Under the pieces are notes generated by a model. That model ran no database searches. It saw only the letters and a list, made by a program, of their open reading frames with translations, and was not told the origin of the DNA. Of a stretch of 64,000 nt of DNA, positions 24,568-35,847 are shown one piece after another. How positions within the stretch are numbered: the stretch's first letter is position 1; each line of letters begins with the position of its first letter. The stretch comes from Adiantum capillus-veneris. Its lineage: Eukaryota > Streptophyta > Polypodiopsida > Polypodiales > Pteridaceae. A program made the position numbers and the translations under genes. The DNA lies in the NCBI GenBank assembly GCA_014529385.2, contig CM043942.1, positions 37,422,969-37,486,968 of the forward strand, given 5' to 3'.

Positions 24568-25150
24568 ATGGATGGAGTTGGGGAGATGCCAATAGAGGAG
24601 GAGCACTTAGATCCACAACCCAACCTAGATGAGAACCTTGTTATAGAAATACCTCTTAACAAGTTGGGACAATACTTTGAGGGTGATGAATCCAATGCGA
24701 CCATACCAATCACTACCAAGGGATTAACTGTGAAGGGAATCCTTGATGGTGGCGTTGGGGTTAGCATTGTGACTAAAAATTGATGGGAAACTATGGGAAG
24801 ACCTCACCTTGCGACCACAACCATAGTAGTGAAGATGGCCAATGGGTCTATTATTAAACCTATTGGGATGCTAGAAGATCTCAAAATCAAGGTCTTTGGA
24901 CATAAAATATGGATTACCTTTATTGTTATGGATTTCTCCAAACACACTATGACATTGGAGATGATCTTAGGACTTCCTTTCATGAGGGAAGCAAAAATGG
25001 TGCATGCTGGTCTAAAAACCATGTCTACTTGAAGTTCCAAGATTCTATCATTCGAGTGGATCTTGTAACTAGTCGAGCACATCCCCTAGGAAACAGGTTT
25101 ATAATTGATCATAGATCTGACACCACAGTTCACTCGGCTCCATTGCAATA
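24568..25150 (+). pseudogene. GP-2 retropepsin, broken
   Basis: IEIPLNKLGQYFEGDESNAT and GLTVKGILDGGVGVSIVTKN align with the GP-3 protease. The triad DSG is DGG here (Asp codon at 24745); DGG also occurs in some plant gypsy proteases, so this alone may not kill it. A stop follows at 24781. The second half has VFGHKIWITFIVMDFSKH and ILGLPFMREAKMV (24890-25005), the ILGRPFMR block with Arg changed to Leu. A frameshift near 25025 moves the frame to YLKFQDSIIRVDLVTSRAHP. Confidence 0.65.
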
Positions 25151-25960
25151 TTGTTACACGTGTAAAGTAGACACTGATGTTAGGGAAGATTCTCCTTATA
25201 TGGATGTACTACCTGGGATGACTGAGTCGGACAATGTGGATTGGGTCCACCTAGCAGCAACCATGAACACTTGGGGAAATAGGGGGATGACCTGGGTAAC
25301 ACCTGAGGGGGATGAAATGCCCGTACCCTTAAATATGCTACAAGCAATGCATATAGCTTCTGACAAAACTCGTCCTAATGTAACGAAGAAAACATACAAG
25401 TGGGTCCCTAAAGCTTCTTTAGCGACCATAGCTAGTGCTAAAAAACCGAAGCCTTGTAAGAAACATACCACTCACTCCAAGAAAAGTAAGAAGATGTTGC
25501 GATGGATTCCTAAACGACTATTGGAAGCCCAAGGCTACTATCAATGAAATGATCAAATCTGGGTGCCAAAACGTACATTGTGTTCTTACTTGTCACCTGA
25601 CCCATGTGAGCCCAATCCCGTAGCTCCAAAATGAATAAACGATTGCGGAAAGAAAAAAATCACAGAATGCTACACACCCACTCTAGAGCTAGTTTGGGTA
25701 CCGAAGAAAGAACGATTTGTTTCACCTAGCTCAGGAAGGGGGGAGTCCCATGAAGCTTCTAGCTCCTCATGTAATGCATCCATAGAGGTAAAAGCTTATC
25801 CACAGCCTCCACCTACAATAGTGGACCTCCATAAAGCTACAAAGGAATCCACACCTCGTAGTGTTCAAGAATCACCTGATGAACCACTTCAAGTTCGATC
25901 CTGGGAGAGTATCTTACCACCCTTGCAACTCGATGAGACACCTAAGGTAATAGAAAACTA
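25151..25960 (+). pseudogene. GP-2 basic tail with W-(I/V)-P-K repeats
   Basis: Downstream of the protease the frame carries four clear motifs: YKWVPKASL (about 25397), LRWIPKRLL (about 25497), QIWVPKRTL (about 25557, after a stop) and LVWVPKKER (about 25690). Between the first two is a lysine- and histidine-rich stretch (KPKPCKKHTTHSKKSKK). A polar segment ends near 25960. No RT or integrase follows: a polypurine tract and LTR-like start come 85 bp later. The same motif recurs in GP-3 and, worn, in GP-1. Confidence 0.6.
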
Positions 25961-26044
25961 ATGGAAAAAAATCCTCACCTATTACCAACCGGAATAATTG
26001 GTTTCAAAGGGTGACGAGCACATTTCAAACAATATGATCTACCC

Positions 26045-26058
26045 AAGGAAGGGGGGAG
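26045..26058 (+). other. Polypurine tract of GP-2
   Basis: AAGGAAGGGGGGAG directly before TGTTTGCTGACATCC, the expected layout of plus-strand priming next to a 3' LTR. Confidence 0.65.
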
Positions 26059-26640
26059 TGTTTGCTGACATCCATCATTCACTTGCTTCCCTCTCAACCT
26101 TCCTCCCTGACCTCTCAATCTCCCAATCTTAGGGAATGTATATATAAAGCCTTATACTCACAAAAAACAAAAATAATCAAGAGCAAGAGCAATTAGCAAA
26201 CGAGTATGCACAATAAAAGTCAAAACATTGACCCAGACCTACACATTCACATCCGGTACACTGAGACAGAAACCTATGTCATAAAACACCTCTGATCCTC
26301 ATCACTCGAGTGATGGAGGGTAGGTAGGATTAGTGCGATAGGAGTGTTTCTGTTTTAGAGTTGAGTGATTAGCAAAGTTCCTTTTTCCCACTGATGTGCC
26401 TCCTAGAGGTATTCTTTGTGTTTCTTAGTGTGTACAGGAACGTGTTGCTGTTGTTAGGATTTGGACCTTCATGGGATCTTTCTCTCATTCACACTTCAAA
26501 TCAAGCGCGATCATCGGCACAAACAGGTGTTTCTTGTCCATTAGCATTGCCCCTTATCTTTTTGCATCCATGTTTGTCTACTTTAATTGTGATTGGTAGC
26601 ATAATATTCAGTGCCTTGGTTTAGTATCAAACATTAAATT
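26059..26640 (+). repeat. GP-2 3' LTR-like start with TATA box
   Basis: It starts TG after the polypurine tract and holds GTATATATAAAG at 26139-26149, a good TATA box for an LTR promoter. No matching 5' LTR is present in the window, so the right end given is arbitrary. Confidence 0.45.
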
Positions 26641-27672
26641 CAATGTAATTTTTGTCATAATCACTTGTCTAGGCTTAAAAATCAAGCACTCCGACTAAGC
26701 TAGTTTGACCAAGATAGGTGTTAGAGATCTTCTCTTAATACCATGGGGAATTCCTTCCTAATAATTAATGGTTACTTAGGTTCTTTATGTGATTTAGGCA
26801 GCATTGTGTGAAATGTACTAGGTCTTTCTAGTGGACTTAGTCCCTTTTGACCTTTAGCTTAAGTATTATAAAGGGAGTTTACTAGTGTGATGAGCCTGGG
26901 GAGGGTAACAATGTTATATGACCCCCCAAAGTTACAAAATTAAAATGCTGAAAACGAACAAACAAAAATTCAAAGTGCCACTATGTAAAATCTTAAACTG
27001 GAAGATAAATCTTAGCTTGATTTGGCACTTCACTCACATGTATCGCCTATGGTACTAGAGCCCTAGAGGTTCCCAGTGTGGGCGCTTTTCCTTGAAAAGC
27101 AAAAAACCCAAGGCATACAAAATAAGCACACACATCAAAATGGAATCACTGTGAAAAGACTTTGGGGGGTCAATGAAAAAGTAATCAGTCAGGCGATGAT
27201 TTCGTGAGAAATTCCTTTTATCGTAGCTTAACTACAAGGTCTTCTAGGTATAGCCTCTAGTCAGCCCCCCTCGAACATGAAATACTTGGCTCTCGCGATT
27301 AAACAACTTAATTGACCAGAGAAAATTGAGAAGCTTACCCATGGTATTAATAGTCAACTTTAGTGCCTTTCGACCGTTAAATTAGCGACCCTAGACTTGT
27401 TTAATTTTTTACCTTTACAGCTGTTTATGTGTTTGATTATATTGCAATTTAATGTTTATTGCTGAAAAATGGCTTAAAATTCTGTTATCAACAATCAAAT
27501 TATCTGCCTACAACTGCATATGCTTTTTAATTGCTTATGAGAATGCAATTACTATGCCAATGTTGCTTGATTTTGCAGTGACTGAAGGAGGCTAAGGACA
27601 TTCATCTCAAAAGCTCTTCCACCTCGACATACGCGCTTCAACTCAATAGCTTCCGAGGATGGAATCTACATC
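26641..27672. other. No gene recognised; D interior
   Basis: There are no convincing frames on either strand. The last 100 bases before the D polypurine tract may encode the end of a D polyprotein, but I cannot align it to a family. Confidence 0.4.
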
Positions 27673-27685
27673 AAGAAGGGGGGCA
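27673..27685 (+). other. Polypurine tract of D
   Basis: AAGAAGGGGGGCA ends exactly before the TGTTAACC start of the right LTR. Confidence 0.75.
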
Positions 27686-28251
27686 TGTTAACCCTCACGG
27701 CTCATGGACACCCTATCACCTACGACGGATGTTGTATTATTTACTTGGTAGAGTCAGGTACCGGGCTTGTCGGTCCAATAGGAAAAGGGTAAGAGTGATC
27801 GTCGATGAGAGGCGCACTCTAACTGGAACATTCAAGGGAATAGTTGGCTAAGCATGGGCGCCCAAGTGTGAATGAGGCGAGCTTATATAAAAGTCAACTA
27901 AACCTAAAATTCACTCATTCTCTCATTTGTGCAATTGAAGAGTGCTCTTGCTCCATCTTCTTCTTCTTCATCTCCTTGTGTGTGTGTATGCATGAGAGAG
28001 AGAGAGAGAGAGTGCGATCGAGCATTGCGGCGGCACGACGACGGCGAGGCGGTTGAGCGCGGCGTAGCGGCGTCTCCCTCTTCTTCGTGGCGAGGAATCC
28101 TCTACGACAGGAAGCGTAGAGCGGTGAGTGACACACCAACGCCTTCTTTGAGTTTACTAGTTTATGCTTGTTGTGTGCTTGGAGCCATTTGTGGCTCGCA
28201 CACAGTGTATCGGCAAGTTCCTTGCATTGACACGTGCGACATACGCGCACA
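27686..28251 (+). repeat. Right LTR of D, 566 bp
   Basis: It runs from TGTTAACCCTCACGG to ATACGCGCACA. A TATA-like TTATATAAA is at 27883-27891, followed by a (GA)n run at 27993-28012 and GC-rich sequence. The right end is fixed by the target-site duplicate GGGAC and by the resumption of the G1 gag frame right after it. Confidence 0.75.
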
Positions 28252-28256
28252 GGGAC

Positions 28257-28345
28257 TATCTCAAGACTCAGCTCAAGAAGAACTATCAAAACAAAGTTTA
28301 TCATTTGGATCGTATGAATGAGTTTCTTGATCGTTGTAAGATCCC
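28257..28345 (+). pseudogene. G1 gypsy gag, continuation after D
   Basis: The frame YLKTQLKKNYQNKVYHLDR, then MNEFLDRC, continues the gag block that breaks off at 19791. After about 28345 the gag similarity is lost, at a GTAAG, so the rest is deleted or displaced by another event. Confidence 0.65.
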
Positions 28346-29458
28346 AAATTTTGGGTCTCTTTTAAAAATAAGAAAAATAGGTTTCAATGTCCATTTTGTC
28401 AGATTTTGATTTAAGTTGCTTGTTTGTATTGTAAGATTCTAAAGCAAAAATCAAGGTCGTTTCCATGCTCGAGTTGGTCAGACAGACATTTAGTTCAGTT
28501 TTGAGAAATTTCGCTATTTTTAGCTATTTCATGCTTTTTATGCTTTTAGGTGCTTTTTTGAAAAAAAAATGGTCGGATAACCTACGTGTTTTGGGAAAGC
28601 TATGGTTCAATTTTGTAAAAATCTACTTTTCGAGTGTTTTTTATGCTATTTTTAGCTTCTCATGATTTTTGGTGCTTTTTGGTGAAAAGCGAGTCCGCTT
28701 GCTTATTCTAGTGGACAAGGGAAGCCCGTGGTTCAATTTTAGGTTTTTATAAAAAAAAAACTTTTTTAACGCTATTTTCAACTTTTCGTGCTTTTCGGAG
28801 TTTTTGAAAAGCAATGTGTTTTTGAGGATGACCTAAATATAAAAATATTAATTTTAGTCTCCGTCGGATTTAAAAATGACAACTTGAGAAAAAACGGGAT
28901 TAAACAAGATTTTTACGTGAATTATTTCTATAAAAAGCAATACCATAAATACGCAGGGAAAAACTCATGCTTATGTAAGGACATCACGGTGCGGCATAGT
29001 CTAGTCACGGTTTCATTAGTTGGTTGGATACTGTTCAATTAGTCAGTTTTACTGTAAAAATTGAATAGTAAGTGGGAGAATTGATTGTCAAAAGCTGTGT
29101 CATGTTTTTAGTAAAGTTCCCAAAAGTTTTCAACTATTCTAGATAGAAGAGGTAGTGGTAGTAGCTGGCTTGGGCATCACTCTGGTTTGCTGCAGTGCCT
29201 ATAAGTTGGCAGGGAGTGCTCAATTTTCAGTGCCGTCAGTTGCGTTTACTAATGTAAGGCAATACGTACCTATTACACGGAGTGGTGCAAGCTGTTCATT
29301 ACCACCGGAATCTCTTCTCTCTTGTTTATGGGAAGAAGAAGGAGAAGAATAATCTCTCTCAACTTGCTTACTATCTCCTATCTCATTTCACGGTGCATGC
29401 GCTCTCTGAAAGATCTCCTGTAGCACGGTGAGAAGCTCTAAACTCCATAGCCATCATC

Positions 29459-29549
<91 letters not shown>

Positions 29550-29707
29550 TTTTTTTGAGTAGATATATGGATTTGTCGAGTGCGAATGAAGTTGTCCATG
29601 ATTAATTCATCATGTTTAACATGCTAATTTATGCATACAGTGTGTTTATGATCATGTGTGTGCATAAAAAGTGTTTTTGTTTTATGTCACAAAAGTGGTA
29701 GGAACAC
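28346..29707. other. No gene recognised
   Basis: The sequence is AT-rich, with repeated CTATTTTTAGCT(A/T)(T/C)T and TGCTTTT(T/C)GG words at 28510-28800. Frames at 28788-29042 and 29155-29352 show no domain. A long CT run lies near the right end. Confidence 0.45.
29463..29545. repeat. (CT)n microsatellite, about 83 bp
   Basis: An unbroken CT run, preceded by CATCATCATC. Confidence 0.97.
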
Positions 29708-32042
29708 TGTTTTGGTCATAACTCACAAATCATTATGAATCAGCCCGAACCCTTTAAACCAATTAAAAAATACATCATTTAGAACATTTTCTCTCTTGGG
29801 TGTCATGTGAAAACCACGCACTAGTTAAGAGACATGGTCAAAACACAGCTTACTGCCCACTGCACAGTCAAAATTTTGGACCCCAGTCTCCTTGAAGAAC
29901 CATTATATAGATTCACCCGATGGGCAAACCCACATAGCTAATTGAAAAGATTGATTAAACTTGATGATAAATGTATTTAGGTCTACATTATCACCTTGGG
30001 TATGCGAGTTAAAATCATTCCATAACCGGGTTTACCTAGGCGTGTAGGGGTGCTACCAAGGGGGAGTACCATATGACGTCATGAGTTAACCGAGCTATCT
30101 ATATATTATTTATGGTTTATTTTGGTGAGTTTATTTCAACTATTAGATGTCCATAAACTTATGTGAGGGTATATGGTTAACCAACCCGAACCGCACGTGC
30201 ACATATGAATAAAGTGGCTTTCTTTTTGTGTTACCGTTTTCTGTGTGAGTATCATATGGGTAAAGTGATGTGATGGAGTGATAGTCTATATTATAGAGCT
30301 GAACTTGACGCATTGGTTTGAGGTCCAGCACTTTCATTTTCATGTTATGTATGCTCCCGAAAATGGCAAAAAGTTTTTTTTGCATATGTGTGAAGTTATG
30401 GTTTATGGTTGACTTAAGGGTCATAGCTGTTTTGTATCATGATTATGGTGATGAAATGATATCACATGATGTATGGAACCTCAAGGATAAGTAAGGATGC
30501 TTCATGTGCATGGGTATGATTGCTTTCCACCTTCCTAGGTCAAACCTAGCTCTTTGTGCTAGAGAGGTGAAGTACAGATATGATGCATCAACTTTGCATG
30601 ATTAGATGTTGTTGAAATTGGATTTTTATATCATATTTAGTTGTTGTTATGACTTATTTTATGCATAAAAAGCTCATGTCTTAAGGGCCATGTGTGTGGA
30701 CTCTAATTCACTGCAATGAATATGTCAAACTCCAAGTGTGAGAGTTCGTTTAGTGTGATTATGATTTGTGGTTAAGGGCTGAGATCCCTCATGGATTATG
30801 GTTGTGAATTTTACGGTGGAAGCTGGTGTGGCTCTTGGTTTTTTTTTTCTAGATATGGTCATACTGCCGAAGTTTTCATACCATGTTATGTTCTAAGATG
30901 GTTATGCAAGATTGGTTGTGCCTTGCCCTCAGCTGGGTAGAGTGCTCACCCGTGTGATGTGATTGGGTTATGGGTAATGGGTTATGCGTTGGAATTGGAT
31001 CATGAAGTGATTTGGATGGTTTATGGTAGACGTGTAAGGGTAAAGACCCTATACAGTCTCACTGCCTGGAAAAGATTGTTTGTGCATATGGAAGATGCTA
31101 ATGTGACTGGACTCATGTGTTATGTTTCTCATGGCAGCGTCGCTACAAGACTAGGTTTACCTACATCGCTTAGCATTAGATAAAAGGGTCGTTGACCTGG
31201 GACTTTGCTGGATCGGGGGTATTGCCTAGGTCTCTTCTTTTTTGTTAGGTTCATCTACACGGTTAGTGCGTCGAGGGTTGAACAATCTACACAGCTACGC
31301 GTTGAGGATTTTGCCTTGGCTTTGCCTAAACACCCAATACTGGATATGGAAGAGACGTGGTACCTAAATTGGTATGGTTGGTGTTGATACCCTACCACCT
31401 ACTGTTATTTAGGATCCTTCCGAGCTCAAGTTCATGAAGGGAGCCGAAGCGGTCTCATCTTATGTGTGGATCAGGTAGATTGGAGGTGTTCTAGCTCACT
31501 CCCGCCAAAGTGAAACTCTCTTTGTCTGTAGTAGAGTGAAAGTGGATGATGGACCGGTCGATCCCTACATAGGGTCCGCTGCTTTGCTAGTTATTTTGTT
31601 ATACTCCTTTTTGATGTTATGGTATACCCAAATTTTATTATTGCATTATTACATGGTTGCATGTTTCATTTAGATGGGGCATTTAAAATTCTCTGTTGTC
31701 AATCTCTCGTGTCTCTATACACTCTTTTTCACCCTCCACTATATGTTTTCTCTCTCTCTCTCTCTCTCTCTTCCCGCAATGTAGTGTACACATATATTCA
31801 GTCTCCACAAATGTTATTTTGTTCTTGAGTATGCTTTCATTCATCACACCCATTTGGGGGTAGCACTAGTTGCTAGGTTCCTCTAGATGTAGTCCGGCTT
31901 ATGGCCTAAACTCCATGCTTGGTCGGGTGTTGAGAACTCTTTTCCTATGCAACCGCTTATATAACTCTGTTGTATATTGAATATTTTATAAAGGTGTAAT
32001 TGTATATTTTGTGCATATACCCCTGGGGAGGGGTATCTCTCA
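29708..32042 (+). mobile_element. G2 5' LTR-like region, about 2.3 kb
   Basis: It begins TGTTTTGGTCATAACTCAC and ends GGGGTATCTCTCA, like 16182-17793. About 700 bases at 30020-30735 have no match in G1. A CT run is at 31749-31771. It is followed two bases later by a primer-binding site. No third copy is found after the pol of G2, so the 3' LTR is missing and LTR status rests on position and ends. Confidence 0.5.
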
Positions 32043-32044
32043 CC

Positions 32045-32057
32045 TGGTATCAAAGCC
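32045..32057 (+). other. Primer-binding site of G2 (initiator tRNA-Met type)
   Basis: TGGTATCAAAGCC matches the plant initiator-Met complement TGGTATCAGAGC with one change and lies two bases after the LTR-like end. Confidence 0.65.
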
Positions 32058-32307
32058 GACACTTAAGGTTATGGGGATAACCTAAAGCCTGATACTAGTT
32101 GGGTTAGTTATGCATCGTGCAGGCATTCATGCATGCTGTTTGGAAAAGGATAGTGTGCTCATGATGCATCTACGAGTAACATTGATTGGTGGTACCTACT
32201 TGGCTTGTCTTTTTGAATGAAAGTATGTGGTTTGAGTTATGGTGAAGTGGTTGAAGTGTTCGACAATGGTATTGAGATTTCTTTAAATGTTTGTTTTGTT
32301 GTAACAA

Positions 32308-34700
32308 ATGGCTCCCAAAGTGATGTCTAAATGCTCTAGCCAGGGGAATGAGGTTTTGGCAAGAGTGTTCAACAATATGGCAACACGGTTATCAAGGGAT
32401 GCAAGGGAACTCTTTTACTTAGAAATTGGGACCAAAGTCTTCGCCATGCTAGGGAACACAACTTGTTAGAAGAGTGTTGACCATAGTTACCTTACCCGTC
32501 ACCAAGAACCCCTTCGTTAGTTCTTTATTTACATTGACAATAGTCCAAGAGACTGGTTTGCCAACCTAAGGCTACTTCAACTCAGAATGTGATTAGGTCT
32601 AGAAGATATGTTCTACTACTTGGCAATGATCTCCCAAATGTTAAGGATTGCCGAGGTTGCCAAGAAGTTTGTAGCTCTTGCAGCCGTTATAGGGAAATTA
32701 AAGCTAGAAGATAACTATAGACCACGTTGTCACATGGGAGGTCTAAGAGAATACCCAATCATGAGAGTTAAAAGAATATTTAGAGATTTGGCTCCGAAAC
32801 AACAGTAATATTGTAAGGAAATCATAAAAATTAAATTTTGATGATATAGAGCATAGACTCAGTTTTTGGACCACATGTGTACTAAGTCTTCTCTCTCCTT
32901 GTCTTGTTTTTAGATGGATCTTCTTAATTGTCTAGATGAACTCCCAAGTGATTTTGCACAAAGGGACATTTTTTAATTACGCTTGTCGGATTCAATATAC
33001 AGTGGGGAATTGAAGTGGTTCGAGCTTCAAAGAGGGCTAGAAAATACCTTGTTCTAAACACTTACGTAGCGTGGGAGTTGTATGTTGAGCCCAATTTGAA
33101 CATTGGACACAAGTGCCTGATAGTTATATGACCTATCCACAGCTTTGGGAGATCCAAAAAGGCGACGTCAAAGTACAAGGATAGGTTCTTTACCTTAACC
33201 TGTGTTTGCTTTTGGACATACTAAGTCGAGAGATCATTCTTAGTAAGAAGGCCCTCATGCTAAACCAAAGATACGTCTTCTGTGAAAAAGTCATAATCAA
33301 AGTTTGGAAGAAGTCAAATGGCAATAACCGATTCTATTATGTATCTTAGGACAAGTTCAATAGAGTCTATGGACATATTCTTAAATAAAATCCTCACAAT
33401 GTCACTATTACTTTAGATGACTATGAGAAACCCAGACGTATTAGTGACTTTGCTTAGACACATCCAATGGCAGTGAAATCGAGTAGATATTTCTACATAG
33501 ATGATGTAAATGAACGGCACGCTCATGTAAAATTCTTTAATGCAATACTGCCCCGGATCTATCTCGAGAGGAAGAATGGTATGAAAGAGAAGACGTGATT
33601 TTTAGTGCAGAAGGTGAAGTTTTAAACTTTGAAAGTCGAGATGTGAATAAATATAAGGGTAGAACCTCAGTTGTAGGGACCAAAAATTTATTCATAGGGT
33701 CCTTTCGTATTAATGTATTTTACTGAAGACACTGTGTATCTTATTTTGGCTCTTATGATAATAAAAAATTAGTTTTTATATGATTCATATTGTTTTGAGG
33801 TCAAACTATTCGAGTTTGGATCTTTGCTTTTATCACTCTAACTAACTTGAGCGATGGGGTGTGTGTATAGATGACTGACACCTTACCTCGAGGTATATGG
33901 GTGAATATACTTTTCGCCTTATGGTGGAAGAGCATCTTCAAACAAGAGTGGAGATTCAAAGGCTTATCACTACCATGCATAATGGGAAAGAGAAGAAAAG
34001 GTTAGTGTCCACGGATTGTATTGTACCCAATACATTCCGAGCTTGGTACCATTACGCTGCAGGAAACCTCAAGTTTAGACCACCTGAACATAAACCCTCG
34101 CCCATTGGAAGTATCAAATGTTTATGAATCCCTTGAGACCGACAAAGAAAACATGGATAACTAGGAACATACTTCCCTTAGTTATGGCTACGGGATGTTT
34201 CAACATTGTCATGTTCAATGTATGGAGCCGTTAATGCCAGACCAATGGCCACCATTCCTTTAGTCCGGTACCTTGGAAGTTGTTCTTTGACTTGTTTGGA
34301 AAGTCCATAATTCAAAATCCTCACCATGTAGATATTTTATACAATGCCTATAAACAGACCCCAATGCCTTGTAGATTGTGAAAATATACACAGCTGATGG
34401 ATGGGACACACTGGACGTGTTTCCAAAAGACTCTGCTTACTTTGCAACTACTTTGGTTATAAAAAGGCAATAGTTCACAACAATATGGGAGTACCAGTAA
34501 CTAACCGATCGCTTACCCAACATTGGTATAATTCACACGCTAATGAGAAGATGTTTCAACCAAAAATCAAAAAGGATTATTGGGATCACCCTTCCGATAT
34601 ACTCAAAGAATAGGATAGTTATGCTTCATTGGTGGAAGGATGTCACAATGGATACTACGGGGTACATTATGTCAGAGCTATTAGGATTTATTAGAAACTT
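32308..34700 (+). pseudogene. ORF-X of G2, unrecognised, between PBS and gag
   Basis: The first segment starts at ATG 32308 (MAPKVMSKCSSQGNEVLARV) and runs with two stops to about 32805. A possible intron follows (GTAAGG near 32813 to TTTTTAG at 32912), then MDLLNCLDELPSDFAQRD. A later part begins after TGTGTATAG at 33869 and includes EYTFRLMVEEHLQTRVEIQR, FRAWYHYAAGNLKFRPPEHK, YFGYKKAIVHNNMGVPVTNR and KIKKDYWDHPSDILKE (34550-34612). G1 shares the first and last parts. No Cys/His pattern or catalytic motif is evident. It could be a Tat/Ogre-like extra ORF or a captured host gene. Confidence 0.5.
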
Positions 34701-34734
34701 TCAAAACACCTTGTAGATTTTTGAACCCCCAAAT

Positions 34735-35790
34735 TTTTTGTGATATAGAGATTGGTGTAATACCATCATTGATAGAGGTATCGAGGCTATGCTTCACAAG
34801 TCTCAACCAGAAAACTTCAGCGGGGAAGGCAAAGATATAGGCAAAGTTCTTGAAGATTGGATTCATCTGCAGATAACAAAGCGATTATTGCTAAGTTCAA
34901 ATTAGAGAAAACAACCAAGCGTTGGTGTAGAGACTATAGAGAGATAGTGCTTAAGTTAAAAGGAATTGATGCATTCCAGACATTGCTAGGCTTCAAGAGG
35001 GGAGCATCTTCAACCGAAGGAATTATTTGAGGGGATCAAGTACGCACAGAAATATGATGACATCAAGTATCATGGTGCACAAGATGTGGTAGATACGATT
35101 ACGAAAAATGAGAAAAAGGGATCAGGGATTAAACAAAAGGGGTTTTGTAGTGACAGGTAGGAAAGGACAACTGACCAAGGCGGTAAGGGTGGACTAAAAA
35201 ACCGCAACCATTTAAAAAGAAACGAGAGTATGGATGTTAAAAAAACAGACCTATATTAAAGCACAAAAGAAAAATTGTTGCGTTAGCTACAATGAAGCAG
35301 GGCACACCAAAGCCGAATTCCCAAAGCTTAAAGCTAGCACGAGTGGCAATCAATATAAAAGAGATGGTAAATCCTCTCGGCAGTTCCACACATTGCAGAC
35401 ACTTCCTCTCAGTTTTGGAGAGTTCAGGGAGGTGACAATATGCCACTATGTTGAGTGCCATGCTTGTTTTGGTGACACCAGCTATGTGTTAGCCTAGCAT
35501 AGGTCCGCATGTATGGCACCATAGGTGGTCGTAGAGTCATTGTTTTTGTAGATGATGGAGCTACACCTAGCTTCTTAAACTACTCGTTGGTTAAAAAGTT
35601 AAGGTTGCTTGACACCGCGAGCAATCACAAATACATTGTTGGCTTGGCCAATGGTTATGATAAGATGGTATGAAGTATCGTAGTCTTGGGCGTTCCATTA
35701 GCCATGCAGGACTACGAAGCTATGCTTGACTTTTAGGTCACGCATTTGTCTAGGGCTAATGTGTATCTAACGTGTACCTAGGCAGGGAGT
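34735..35790 (+). pseudogene. G2 gypsy gag and protease, broken
   Basis: Gag begins near 34735, with GEGKDIGKVLEDWI about 34825, and ends with a worn zinc knuckle CCVSYNEAGHTKAEFPKLKA (about 35277), where one of the paired Cys and the last Cys are lost. The protease follows at about 35524: RRVIVFVDDGATPSFLN, then GLANGYDKMV and the AMQDYEAMLDF region. The usual triad reads DDG. Shifts and stops occur throughout. Confidence 0.65.
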
Positions 35791-35847
35791 GGTTGTACAT
35801 CCTGGGCCGCCTAGTCTAGTGAGGAGCTATTTGCACAATGCAAAGGT

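Larger units (their letters stand above)
19792..28251 (+). mobile_element. Element D: LTR element inserted in G1 gag
   Basis: The left LTR fragment (19792-19968) and right LTR (27686-28251) share their first 175 or so bases with about 9 differences. The right LTR ends CA, and flanking 5-mers GGGAT (19787-19791) and GGGAC (28252-28256) are a target-site duplication with one change. Removing D rejoins the gypsy gag of G1 in frame. A polypurine tract lies at 27673-27685. The interior is largely GP-2 plus sequence I cannot assign, so D was probably a landing site for GP-2 or was rearranged with it. Confidence 0.7.

Noticed and set aside
19792-28251. D and GP-2 as one single element
   Set aside because: There are two different polypurine-tract/LTR starts (26059 and 27686) with unrelated LTR sequence, so two elements are more likely.
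30143-30424. 93-codon minus-strand frame in the G2 LTR-like region
   Set aside because: No domain, absent from the G1 copy, and within non-coding repeat.
29708-32042. 16182-17793 and 29708-32042 as the two LTRs of one element
   Set aside because: Both are followed by a primer-binding site and ORF-X, so each heads its own internal region. A tandem product of unequal recombination is possible but not shown.
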